A stretch of 12,296 bases of DNA from CAYLPT01 sp964385645 (GTDB lineage Bacteria; Armatimonadota; Hebobacteria; Hebobacterales; Hebobacteraceae), in NCBI GenBank assembly GCA_964385645.1, contig CAYLPT010000048.1, positions 1 to 12,296 of the forward strand. Reading direction: 5' to 3'. The first letter of the stretch is position 1; the number at the start of each line of letters is the position of its first letter. The position numbers were made by a program, and so were the translations under genes. The notes below the pieces were generated by a model that ran no database searches, was not told the DNA's origin, and saw only the letters and a list, made by a program, of their open reading frames with translations. Shown here in pieces: positions 1 through 6,179 of this stretch.

Positions 1-216
1 TGGGTGACGAACTCGGCGCGGGAGTGCTGGCGCTACGGCCTTCCGCCCGGCGAGGAGGGCGAGGACTTGGAGGCTCCCGACCCCCTCGCGTACGCGGTCA
101 CCAACGACGGCCTGCAGGCCGGCGGCGGCTCGCAGGCCCAGGGCACAGACGGGTTCGCCGCGTTCATCCAGCACCGGACCATCTACGCCGCCCGCATCGT
201 GGAGGCCGAGGAATGA
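1..216 (+). CDS. 3' end of unknown, probably phage, protein (partial)
   Basis: An open frame runs from the first base of the window to a TGA at 214-216 and gives 71 residues. No start is needed inside the window (a GTG at 4 exists but has no visible ribosome site), so this is most simply the C-terminal end of a longer gene. The visible part is acidic and rich in Gly and Gln in its middle (GLQAGGGSQAQG) and ends in a short segment, FIQHRTIYAARIVEAEE. I do not recognise the family. The stop overlaps the ATG of the next gene (ATGA), so the two are probably translated together. Followed by OB-fold-like, holin-like and endolysin genes, it is plausibly a tail or baseplate component, by context only. 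Confidence 0.55.
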   Translation, partial: WVTNSARECWRYGLPPGEEGEDLEAPDPLAYAVTNDGLQAGGGSQAQGTDGFAAFIQHRTIYAARIVEAEE

Positions 217-452
217 GCGCCGGGCGGCTGTTCCGGGCGATCCGCAGGCTGCGCCGGGAGGAGGCGCCGGCGGCGATAGGCGTCGTGGTCGGCATGGCCG
301 GGCCGGGGCGCTACCGGGTGCAGATCGCCGGGACGGTGCACGAGGTCCCCGCGATCGGGGGCGCGTCGGCCGAGACGGGGCAGTCGGTGGCGGTCGTCAT
401 CGACACCGAGGCCGGGCGGCCCATCGGGCTGCTCGGCGTGATCAAGCCGTAG
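213..452 (+). CDS. small OB-fold-like phage protein (tail/baseplate type)
   Basis: This frame encodes 79 residues. The ATG at 213 overlaps the upstream stop, which decides the start; the same frame is open further upstream but there it only shadows the previous gene. After a basic N-terminal stretch (residues about 5-17) comes a run of short beta-like segments: a GRYRVQIAG strand, a VPAIGG turn, GQSVAVVIDTEAGRP and a final GLLGV. That alternation resembles small OB-fold or beta-barrel proteins in phage tail and baseplate regions. The fold is inferred from the pattern and not proven. There is no signal peptide or membrane segment. It sits 33 bp upstream of a holin-like gene. High GC at third codon positions supports real coding. 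Confidence 0.6.
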   Translation: MSAGRLFRAIRRLRREEAPAAIGVVVGMAGPGRYRVQIAGTVHEVPAIGGASAETGQSVAVVIDTEAGRPIGLLGVIKP

Positions 453-485
453 AGGAAGCCACACAACGTAGTGGGGGAGGTGGGG

Positions 486-728
486 ATGCAGGACTACCTG
501 CAGCACGGAATCACCGGGATCATCGCGCTGGTAGTGGTGGGGCTGCTCGCCCCGGTGACGCTGGCCTTCATCGCAGAGCTGCGGGCGAGCCGGGCCGAGC
601 GCGCGGCGATGCGAGCGGCATACGAGGCGCTGGTGACCGAGCATCTGCGCCGCAATACTGATGCGATGGACCGGGTGCGAGACGGCCTCGATGAGGTGTG
701 TCGGCGCCTGAACGGAGGGCGACGATGA
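486..728 (+). CDS. holin-like small membrane protein
   Basis: This protein has 80 residues from the ATG at 486, which is preceded by GGAGGT (476-481) with a short 4-nt spacer. A GTG at 471 would add five residues but lies inside the purine-rich ribosome site. One hydrophobic helix (about residues 8-30, GIIALVVVGLLAPVTLAFIA) is followed by a long charged helix rich in Arg and Glu, probably a coiled coil. This one-TM-plus-coiled-coil layout and small size match BhlA-like phage holins or holin-associated proteins. It lies directly before the amidase and overlaps it by 4 nt (ATGA). The likely role is membrane permeabilisation or control of endolysin release at lysis. Family membership is inferred from architecture and position; no diagnostic motif is visible. 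Confidence 0.65.
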   Translation: MQDYLQHGITGIIALVVVGLLAPVTLAFIAELRASRAERAAMRAAYEALVTEHLRRNTDAMDRVRDGLDEVCRRLNGGRR

Positions 729-1228
729 AGATCGAGGCGCTCATCATCCACCACAGCGCAGGGCTCTGGGGCGACCGCGAGTACCTCGACTCGCTACACG
801 AGCAGATGCCCAGGATCCGCGGCGTGCAGATGGGTGCCTCAGGCACCCGGCGGCTCCACTGCGGCTACCATAAGATCGTGCTCAACGGCCTGCCGACCTA
901 CCGCGACTGGCGCGAGGGCCGCTACCAGGAGCGGCTCGACGGCCACATCCAGCAGGGCCGACCGGATAACAAGAGCGGTGCCCACGCCCGGGGCTGGAAC
1001 GCGCGCTCTCTGGGGGTCGTGCTCATCGGCCACCTCGACCTCGGCCCGCCGACCGCGCGGCAGTGGGCCTCCCTGGTGCACGCCTGCGCGCGCCTGTGCC
1101 AGCGCCACGGTCTGCCGGCGAGCGCCATCCGGGGGCACCGCGAGGTGGCCGCCAGCCGGTGTCCGGGGGCGCACCTGGACCTGAGCAGGCTCCGGGGGGA
1201 GGTGGGGGCGCGCCTGACGGCGGGCTGA
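725..1228 (+). CDS. N-acetylmuramoyl-L-alanine amidase (phage endolysin, amidase_2/PGRP type)
   Basis: This 167-residue protein would cleave the bond between muramic acid and L-Ala in peptidoglycan. The sequence shows the amidase_2/PGRP plan: IIHHSA with His9-His10 (zinc ligand region), a CGYHKIV segment (Y48, H49), a GAHARGWNARSLGVVLIG block (85-102), GHRE (137-140) and RCPG with Cys146. The last elements supply the remaining ligands (His and Cys) in this family. There is no signal peptide and no separate wall-binding domain, as expected for an endolysin that depends on a holin. The ATG at 725 is chosen because it overlaps the holin-like stop (ATGA) and has GGAGGG at 714-719; longer starts would run back into the upstream gene. 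A 156-bp gap follows, marking the end of the lysis cluster. Confidence 0.88.
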   Translation: MKIEALIIHHSAGLWGDREYLDSLHEQMPRIRGVQMGASGTRRLHCGYHKIVLNGLPTYRDWREGRYQERLDGHIQQGRPDNKSGAHARGWNARSLGVVLIGHLDLGPPTARQWASLVHACARLCQRHGLPASAIRGHREVAASRCPGAHLDLSRLRGEVGARLTAG

Positions 1229-1384
1229 GCGCCAAGAAGGGCGATTATACACGGAAGTGGCTGCTGCGGTGTCCGGACCGGCACCCGCACGCGCATCAGA
1301 TTCCACTGGACTTTGATCCCAGAAGCAGGTATGTTTCGGTTGGCGATGCAAACGGGCGTGTGCCAACAAGGAGAGCGGAGCGCT
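1229..1384 (+). promoter_or_regulatory. intergenic gap with candidate promoter for the amidoligase module
   Basis: This 156-bp gap between the endolysin and the amidoligase is visibly richer in A and T than its neighbours, mainly from 1295 to 1370. The best sigma70-like pair is TGGACT (1307-1312) and TATGTT (1330-1335) with a 17-bp spacer, each box matching consensus at 4 of 6 bases. The ribosome site AAGGAG (1368-1373) then serves the ATG at 1385. No rho-independent terminator is visible after the endolysin. The gap suggests the two-gene module is transcribed separately from the lysis genes, but the promoter call is weak. Confidence 0.3.
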
Positions 1385-1648
1385 ATGAAGCAGACACAGC
1401 GGCCGAGCCAGAAGGCGGAGGGCTACAGCTTCGGGGTCGAGCTGGAGCTGCTCCTGCCCCAGACCGCGATCAACGAGCTGGGCATCCGCATCGGCGGCTA
1501 CCACGCCGGCTACCCGCTGCCCGCCCCCTTCCCCGCTGGCTGGACCGCCGAGCGTGATGGCAGCCTCCACACCAGCCGGCAGGGCTACGTGCCGGTCGAG
1601 ATCGTAAGCCCGGTGCTAAGAGGACGGGCCGGCATCGAGTCCGCCTGA
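1385..1648 (+). CDS. amidoligase (Amidoligase_2-like), N-terminal fragment
   Basis: These 87 residues run from the ATG at 1385 (AAGGAG at 1368-1373) to an in-frame TGA at 1646-1648. The fragment has the opening motifs of the glutamine-synthetase/GCS-like amidoligase fold: FGVELELLL (residues 16-24; Glu19 and Glu21 are predicted metal/ATP ligands), RDGSL (57-61) and VEIVSPVLRG (71-80). The family joins an amine to a carboxylate using ATP. The frame continues unchanged past the stop into 1649-2365, where the rest of the fold is encoded, so this is half of one gene split by a stop. The stop lies in the centre of a 17-bp palindrome. An isolated fragment this short would lack much of the active site. 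It may be a broken gene, a two-polypeptide enzyme or a sequencing artefact. Confidence 0.7.
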   Translation: MKQTQRPSQKAEGYSFGVELELLLPQTAINELGIRIGGYHAGYPLPAPFPAGWTAERDGSLHTSRQGYVPVEIVSPVLRGRAGIESA

Positions 1649-1655
1649 GGCGGAC
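1639..1655 (+). repeat. 17-bp palindrome carrying an in-frame stop
   Basis: The sequence GTCCGCC-TGA-GGCGGAC has perfect 7-bp arms and a 3-base centre that is the in-frame TGA. Removing TCCGCCTGAGGCGGACAG (1640-1657, 18 bp) joins ...RAGIE directly to VAQMLKELGAAVN and keeps the frame. That gives a smooth join between two conserved blocks, so the palindrome looks like an inserted element. Confidence 0.7.
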
Positions 1656-1657
1656 AG

Positions 1658-2365
1658 GTGGCGCAGATGCTGAAGGAACTGGGGGCCGCCGTCAACCGGT
1701 CCTGCGGGATGCACTGTCACCTTGGGATTCACAGCATCGCCGGCGACGACTCCGCCGCCATCGCCGACTGGGTGGGCAAGCTGCTCTTCCAGGTGGCGAT
1801 GCACGAGACGGCGATCTACGCCAGCAGCGGCACTCACCGCCGAGAGAACGGGAGCTACGCCCGCAGCATCAAGTGGCAGAAGCAGGCGGCGGAGGCGGTG
1901 CGCAAGGCCCCCAAGCACCGCAAGCCGGAGGCGGTCCAGGAGGCGGCCCGGGGCGGGCGCTACCACAGCCTCAACCTGACCAACCTCTTCACTCCCAAGG
2001 CGACGGTCGAGTTTCGGGCCTTCGCAGGCACGGTCGAGTGGACGAAGATGCTGGGCCACATCCAGATGTGCCTGGCGCTGGCGGAGCGGGCGACGGAGAC
2101 CACCCGGATGGACTGGGAGGCGGTGGCGAGCGAGCGGACTTATGCCACGCGGGGCCGCGGCCTGCGGGAGCTCAACCGCTTCTTCTACCTGACGGGCTGG
2201 ACGCTGGGGCGGCGGCAGGTGGGCCAGCCGGAGGTGGAGATGGCGGGGTGGGTGGCGGATCTGGACGACCTGAAGCGGGTGGTCCGCGAGCTGCGCCAAC
2301 TCGCCCGCAAGTATGATCTCCAGTCCGCCACAGGCGGATCAGCCTCCGGCGGAGAGGTGAGCTGA
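1658..2365 (+). CDS. amidoligase (Amidoligase_2-like), C-terminal part
   Basis: This is the same reading frame as the N-terminal fragment, resuming after the TGA. A GTG at 1658 gives 235 residues, with GAGG at 1647-1650 as a possible reinitiation site; an ATG at 1667 is an alternative. Typical family blocks follow in order: VNRSCGMHCHLGI (residues 12-24), a helical section, RYHSLNLTNL (101-110), and VEFRAFAGT (117-125), whose Glu and Arg belong to the ATP/metal site. The joined product without the stop would be about 325 residues, a normal length for the family. The last residues (SATGGSASGG) are encoded by a palindromic repeat related to the one around the stop. The gene overlaps the class II glutamine amidotransferase by one base (TGATG), so the two are translationally coupled. 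Enzyme class is well supported; substrate unknown. Confidence 0.82.
   Translation: MAQMLKELGAAVNRSCGMHCHLGIHSIAGDDSAAIADWVGKLLFQVAMHETAIYASSGTHRRENGSYARSIKWQKQAAEAVRKAPKHRKPEAVQEAARGGRYHSLNLTNLFTPKATVEFRAFAGTVEWTKMLGHIQMCLALAERATETTRMDWEAVASERTYATRGRGLRELNRFFYLTGWTLGRRQVGQPEVEMAGWVADLDDLKRVVRELRQLARKYDLQSATGGSASGGEVS
2324..2354 (+). repeat. palindromic repeat cluster at the amidoligase 3' end
   Basis: TCCGCC-ACA-GGCGGA (2324-2338) has the same 6-bp arms as the palindrome at 1640-1654 and sits in the same codon phase, reading SATGG where the other reads SA-stop-GG. It is followed by CTCC-GGC-GGAG (2344-2354), which contains a second GGCGGA. The GGAG of that arm (2351-2354) lies 10 bp before the ATG of the amidotransferase, so the small hairpin could affect its translation start. 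The two sites suggest a short dispersed palindromic repeat in this genome. Confidence 0.6.
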
Positions 2366-3123
2366 TGTGCGGCATCGTCGGTTGGCTGGGGAGCCCGGAG
2401 GAGTGGCCGGATGCCCACGGCCTGCTGGCGGAGCTGGCGGCCGCCCACGAGGATCGGGGCAAGGACGCGGCGGGGTGGGCGGTGATGAACACCCGCGGGC
2501 AGCTCGTCTGGCAGCGGAGGCCGGGCCTGGCGCGGGCGCTGTTCGCGGGCCGGGAGTACCAGGCGCTGCGGCGGCGACGCATCACCATGGCGATCGGGCA
2601 CACCCGGCATGCCACCTCCGGCGCGCCCGCGATGAACGGCAACAACCACCCGCACCTGGCTAGGACGGGCGCGGGCAGGGGATGGTGGGTGACCGTCCAC
2701 AATGGCCACCTGCCCGACCACCGCCTCCTCGCCGCCCGGCACGGGCTGCGGCTGACGTCCGGCTGCGACTCGGAGGTGCTGGTGCGGGCGCTGGCGCGCT
2801 ACCGAGAGCAAGATGGTCCCCAGGTCTGCCTCGGCATGGGTGGCAGCCAGTCGGTCCTCGCCCTCAATACGCAGACCCGGCGGCTCTACGCCTGGACGAA
2901 CGGCGAGATGCCCCTGGTCGCCTTCCGGGTCGAGGGCCTCGGCGGCCTCTGGTGGGCCTCCACCCAGGCGATCGCCGAGAAGGCCCTTGTGGCGGTGGGG
3001 CTGTCAGCGCGCTTCGCCGAGGCGCAGCCGCACCTCATCTACCGCATGGGGGTGCATGATGGGCAAGTGGTGATGGAGACCGAGCGCGTCGCCGTACAGC
3101 CGAACCGGGGGCAGGACCAGTGA
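2365..3123 (+). CDS. stand-alone class II glutamine amidotransferase (Ntn hydrolase)
   Basis: This 252-residue protein begins MCGIVGW, so Cys2 becomes the N-terminal catalytic nucleophile after Met removal. The glutaminase site is complete: GHTRHATSG (78-86, Arg81 binds the glutamine carboxylate), NNHPH (93-97), HNGHL (112-116, Asn-Gly oxyanion hole) and CDSE (134-137, Asp135 binds the glutamine amine). It would hydrolyse glutamine to glutamate and ammonia. No PRTase, SIS or synthetase domain follows, unlike PurF, GlmS or AsnB, so the ammonia must go to a partner. The partner is most likely the amidoligase, whose stop overlaps this start by one base. Together they could amidate a carboxylate on a peptide, peptidoglycan or small molecule. 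The chemistry of each half is known for the families; the pairing and substrate are inferred. Confidence 0.9.
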   Translation: MCGIVGWLGSPEEWPDAHGLLAELAAAHEDRGKDAAGWAVMNTRGQLVWQRRPGLARALFAGREYQALRRRRITMAIGHTRHATSGAPAMNGNNHPHLARTGAGRGWWVTVHNGHLPDHRLLAARHGLRLTSGCDSEVLVRALARYREQDGPQVCLGMGGSQSVLALNTQTRRLYAWTNGEMPLVAFRVEGLGGLWWASTQAIAEKALVAVGLSARFAEAQPHLIYRMGVHDGQVVMETERVAVQPNRGQDQ

Positions 3124-3370
3124 GCGACAGGCGCCCCGGCCCCGACCGCCGCGACCTGATCTGGGAGCGCCTCCGCCGAGTCGGTGCCGCCTCAGCCCGG
3201 ACAACTCGACGCCGGATATGCTGCTGTGCCGTGTCTGCGGCAGCGCCGAGCCGCGGTTTTCCCCGATCTGGGGGGCAGTGCCCGGCAGGAGTGGCGCTCC
3301 GGACAGAAAAGAAACACACAAGTGGGGTCGAGGTCTCGGCGGCTGTTGGCATCATGACTCGGGTTCCTGA
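3120..3370 (+). pseudogene. short ORF, probably frameshifted, function unknown
   Basis: A GTG at 3120 overlaps the amidotransferase stop (GTGA) and opens a frame reading VSDRRPGPDRRDLIWERLRR with gene-like codon use. After about 3180 the codon quality of this frame falls (it runs on to a TGA at 3411-3413). The frame one base back becomes gene-like from 3185, encoding CRLSPDNSTPDMLLCRVCGS and continuing to a TGA at 3368-3370. The second part has a CxxC pair (CRVC) that could be half of a small zinc-binding motif. The simplest reading is one small gene with a frameshift near 3180-3185, decayed or mis-sequenced. I do not recognise the family. It may be the last gene of the amidoligase module or a phage remnant. 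Confidence 0.35.
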
Positions 3371-3375
3371 GAACC

Positions 3376-3406
3376 TTGCCGTACCGCCCTATTGTTCTAT
3401 TGTCCT
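3376..3406 (+). promoter_or_regulatory. candidate promoter of the cas operon with tandem octamers
   Basis: The gap before cas3 holds a T-rich patch unusual for this sequence. TTGCCG (3376-3381) and TATTGT (3398-3403), spaced by 16 bp, match sigma70 boxes at 4 of 6 bases each. The second box overlaps two nearly identical tandem octamers, ATTGTTCT (3391-3398) and ATTGTCCT (3399-3406). A direct repeat at a -10 region could be a regulator site, but this is inference. Transcription from here would leave a 5' leader of about 65 nt before the cas3 ATG at 3477. Confidence 0.35.
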
Positions 3407-3476
3407 GGGCTGACCGCCTACGCCTCGCCCCGTCGCGCGGCGCCGACGCACAGCAGGCAACTATGGGAGCAGGGGG

Positions 3477-6179
3477 ATGACCGAGGCGACGCTCCTGCGG
3501 CTGTGGGCAAAGGCGGACGATACCCCGCCGGCGCGCCACCACCCGCTGTTGTTCCACATGCTGGACAGCGCCCACATCGCGCGCCTGCTGTGGTCGGAGG
3601 TGTTCGGCGCGTACAGCCGACAACAACTGGCGCAGGCCCTCGGACTAAGAGAGGGGGAGGCCGGCAGCCTGGTCCCGCTGATCGCGGGGCTTCATGACCT
3701 GGGCAAGGCCTCTCCCGGCTTCCAGAGCCTGTCTCCCTCCCTCGCCGACCGACTGCGCGAGGCCGGGCTGTTCATCACCGAGTACGCCCAGAGGAACCGA
3801 AGGCCGCACGGCCACATCACCACGCGAGAGCTGAGGCGGATCCTACGCGCGGCAGGATGGGATAGTCGGCCGGCAGCCATCGTGGCCGGGGTGGCAGGTG
3901 CCCACCATGGCACCTTCTTCTCCGGCACCGACCTCGGCGGATGGGGCGAGGACACGCTAGGAGATGCATCATGGGCTGGCGTGCGCGAGGACCTCGTGCG
4001 CAGCCTGTGCACCTACCTGACTGCCGTTGGTCATCCAGAGCCGATGCTCGCTCCCGAGGACTCTCGCGGGGCAGGCATCATCCCCTTCCTGGCCGGGCTG
4101 GTGTCGGTTGCCGACTGGATCGCCTCCTCAGAGGAGCACTTCCCCTACGAGCCTGAGGCGACCGTCGCCGACTACGCGGCCATCTCACGGGAGCGAGCCC
4201 GCGCTGCCCTGGTCTCGCTCGGATGGCTGCCTCCGCTGCGGCCAGCGGATAGGGCCGAGTTCGCTCGCGTCTTCCCCTCTCCGGAGGGCCCCAACGCGCT
4301 TCAGCAGCAGGTGGCACGCGCGATGGATCGGTTCTCGCAGCCATACGTGTTGCTGGTGGAGGCGCCGATGGGAGAGGGCAAGACTGAGGCCGCCTTATAC
4401 GCCGCCGATGCCGGCATCTGTGCGGGCGCGGCGCGTGGGCTATACGTCGCGCTGCCCACCCAGGCGACCGGCAACGCGATGCATCGGAGAGTGAGGGATG
4501 ACTATCTCGCGCGGCGTGGGCACTCGGGAGCGCTCAACCTCCAACTCGTCCACGGGAACGCGCTTCTGAGCCGGGAGTACGATCAGTGGCGGCTGCGGTC
4601 GGTCCACGAGGAGGAGGCCGCTGACCCAGACCGCGGGCGCGTCTCCGCGGAGAGCTGGTTCGCGGCCAGGAAGCGGCCCCTGCTAGCCCCCTTCGGCGTC
4701 GGCACGATAGACCAGGGCCTGCTCAGCGTTCTCCAGGCCCGCCACTGGTTCGTGCGGCTCTTCGGCTTGGCGAACAAGGTGGTGATCTTCGACGAGGTGC
4801 ACGCCTACGACACCTACATGACCGCCATCCTAGAGCGGCTGCTGCAGTGGCTAGCAGCGGTGAACTCCTCGGTCGTCCTCCTGTCCGCGACGCTCCCTGC
4901 CTCCCGCCGCCAGAGACTACTCCGTGCGCACGCCGGGGAGCGGGCGGAGGCCGCCGAGGAGAGGCCCTACCCCAGGCTCACGTGGGCCGGGCCTGCTGGC
5001 AGTGGAACGTTGACGGTTCCGGCGTCCGAGTACTCCCGGCGAGCCATCGCGCTGGAGTTCGCACCCACCGAAGTGGAGGGGCTTGCCGCGGATCTGCAGG
5101 AGGCGCTCTCCGAGGGCGGGTGCGCGGCGGTAGTCTGCAACACCGTGGCGCGCGCCCAGCAGGTGTACCAGGCGCTGCAGGAGGCGCTGCGGGACAGCGC
5201 ATGCCTGCTCTTTCATGCGCGCACACCGTTTGCCTGGCGCCGAGGCCGAGAGGAGGAGGTGCTCGCGTGCTTCGGCAAGGGCGGGGCTCGGCCGCCGCGG
5301 GCGGTGCTGGTCGCCACCCAGGTCGTCGAGCAGAGCCTGGACCTAGACTTCGACTGGATGGCATCCGAAATGGCGCCGGCGGACCTACTGCTCCAGCGTG
5401 CGGGGCGGATGCACCGACATCGGAGAGAGCGGCCCCCCAAGCTGCGCAGCCCGCGGCTGGTGGTGGTCTGTGACGGCGATCCCACAGGCGGCCCACCGGA
5501 CTTCGGCGGCTCGGCCCGGGTCTACGAGCGTTACGTGCTGCTCCGCTCATGGCTGGCGCTGCGAGCGCGGCGCGCGCTGCGGCTACCCGACGACATCGAG
5601 GCCCTGGTCGAGCAGGTCTACGGGGAGGCCGATGTCCCGGCTCCGGACCCAGCCTGGGCAGACGCGCTCGCCGAGGCGAAAGCAGAGATGGAGAAGAAGC
5701 AGCGCCGCGCCGAGCGGGAGGCGGAAGCGGTGCTGGTGCCTGCCCCTGGCGACCCCCAGGAGCTGCTAGCGGAGCTCCTGGGCGACCGCGACCTCAAGGA
5801 GGATGAGGACCCCACGATTCACGCGACGCTGCGCGCGGCCACCAGGTTGGGACCTCCCTCTGTGCAGGTGGTCTGCCTCGAGGATGGCGGTGGGGGCGAT
5901 CTGCGCCCAGTCACAGGCGGCGGGCCGATCCGGTTCGATGAGGAGCCCTCCGCCGACCAGACCATGGAGTTGCTGGAGGCCAGCCTTCCGCTCAGCGACC
6001 GCGGGCTCTTTCGTGTGCTGCGCGACCAGGAGGTCCCGCCCGGGTGGCGCCGGAGTCCCCATCTCCGCTTCCACCGCCACCTCGTGTTCCGCGATGGGCG
6101 AGCCGAGCTGGCCGGACGTGCTCTCACCATCCACCCCGATCTCGGTCTGGTGATCGAGAAGAAGGAGGAGGGACGATGA
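3477..6179 (+). CDS. cas3: Cas3 nuclease-helicase, type I-E
   Basis: Cas3 is recruited by Cascade after R-loop formation, nicks the displaced strand and degrades DNA as it translocates. The 900-residue product has both modules. The HD nuclease comes first: HHPLLFHMLDSAH (21-33), HDLGK (73-77), GAHHG (141-145) and VADW (211-214, Asp213). The SF2 helicase follows: APMGEGKT (Walker A, 296-303), DEVH (439-442), SATLP (470-474), VATQVVEQSLDLDFD (612-626) and QRAGRMHRH (640-648). A highly charged, probably coiled stretch (about 726-755) leads into the C-terminal domain. Length is normal for I-E Cas3. The ATG at 3477 has GGGAG at 3465-3469 with a 7-nt spacer. It is the first cas gene and overlaps cse1 by 4 nt (ATGA). 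All catalytic motifs look intact. Confidence 0.97.
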   Translation: MTEATLLRLWAKADDTPPARHHPLLFHMLDSAHIARLLWSEVFGAYSRQQLAQALGLREGEAGSLVPLIAGLHDLGKASPGFQSLSPSLADRLREAGLFITEYAQRNRRPHGHITTRELRRILRAAGWDSRPAAIVAGVAGAHHGTFFSGTDLGGWGEDTLGDASWAGVREDLVRSLCTYLTAVGHPEPMLAPEDSRGAGIIPFLAGLVSVADWIASSEEHFPYEPEATVADYAAISRERARAALVSLGWLPPLRPADRAEFARVFPSPEGPNALQQQVARAMDRFSQPYVLLVEAPMGEGKTEAALYAADAGICAGAARGLYVALPTQATGNAMHRRVRDDYLARRGHSGALNLQLVHGNALLSREYDQWRLRSVHEEEAADPDRGRVSAESWFAARKRPLLAPFGVGTIDQGLLSVLQARHWFVRLFGLANKVVIFDEVHAYDTYMTAILERLLQWLAAVNSSVVLLSATLPASRRQRLLRAHAGERAEAAEERPYPRLTWAGPAGSGTLTVPASEYSRRAIALEFAPTEVEGLAADLQEALSEGGCAAVVCNTVARAQQVYQALQEALRDSACLLFHARTPFAWRRGREEEVLACFGKGGARPPRAVLVATQVVEQSLDLDFDWMASEMAPADLLLQRAGRMHRHRRERPPKLRSPRLVVVCDGDPTGGPPDFGGSARVYERYVLLRSWLALRARRALRLPDDIEALVEQVYGEADVPAPDPAWADALAEAKAEMEKKQRRAEREAEAVLVPAPGDPQELLAELLGDRDLKEDEDPTIHATLRAATRLGPPSVQVVCLEDGGGGDLRPVTGGGPIRFDEEPSADQTMELLEASLPLSDRGLFRVLRDQEVPPGWRRSPHLRFHRHLVFRDGRAELAGRALTIHPDLGLVIEKKEEGR

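Noticed and set aside
4..216. Complete 70-residue gene starting at GTG 4
   Set aside because: The frame is already open at base 1 and no ribosome site can be seen, so a partial gene is more likely.
839..1570. 243-codon open frame on the minus strand
   Set aside because: It lies opposite the amidase and the amidoligase start and has no family motifs. Long antisense frames are expected at this GC content.
1646..1648. TGA as a selenocysteine or recoded codon
   Set aside because: Many genes in the window end in TGA, which argues against a changed code. A bacterial SECIS hairpin follows the codon; here the stop is at the centre of the stem-loop, and no homologous Cys position is evident.
3392..3697. 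101-codon + strand frame overlapping the cas3 start
   Set aside because: It overlaps the promoter region and cas3 in another frame, with low-complexity translation and no ribosome site.
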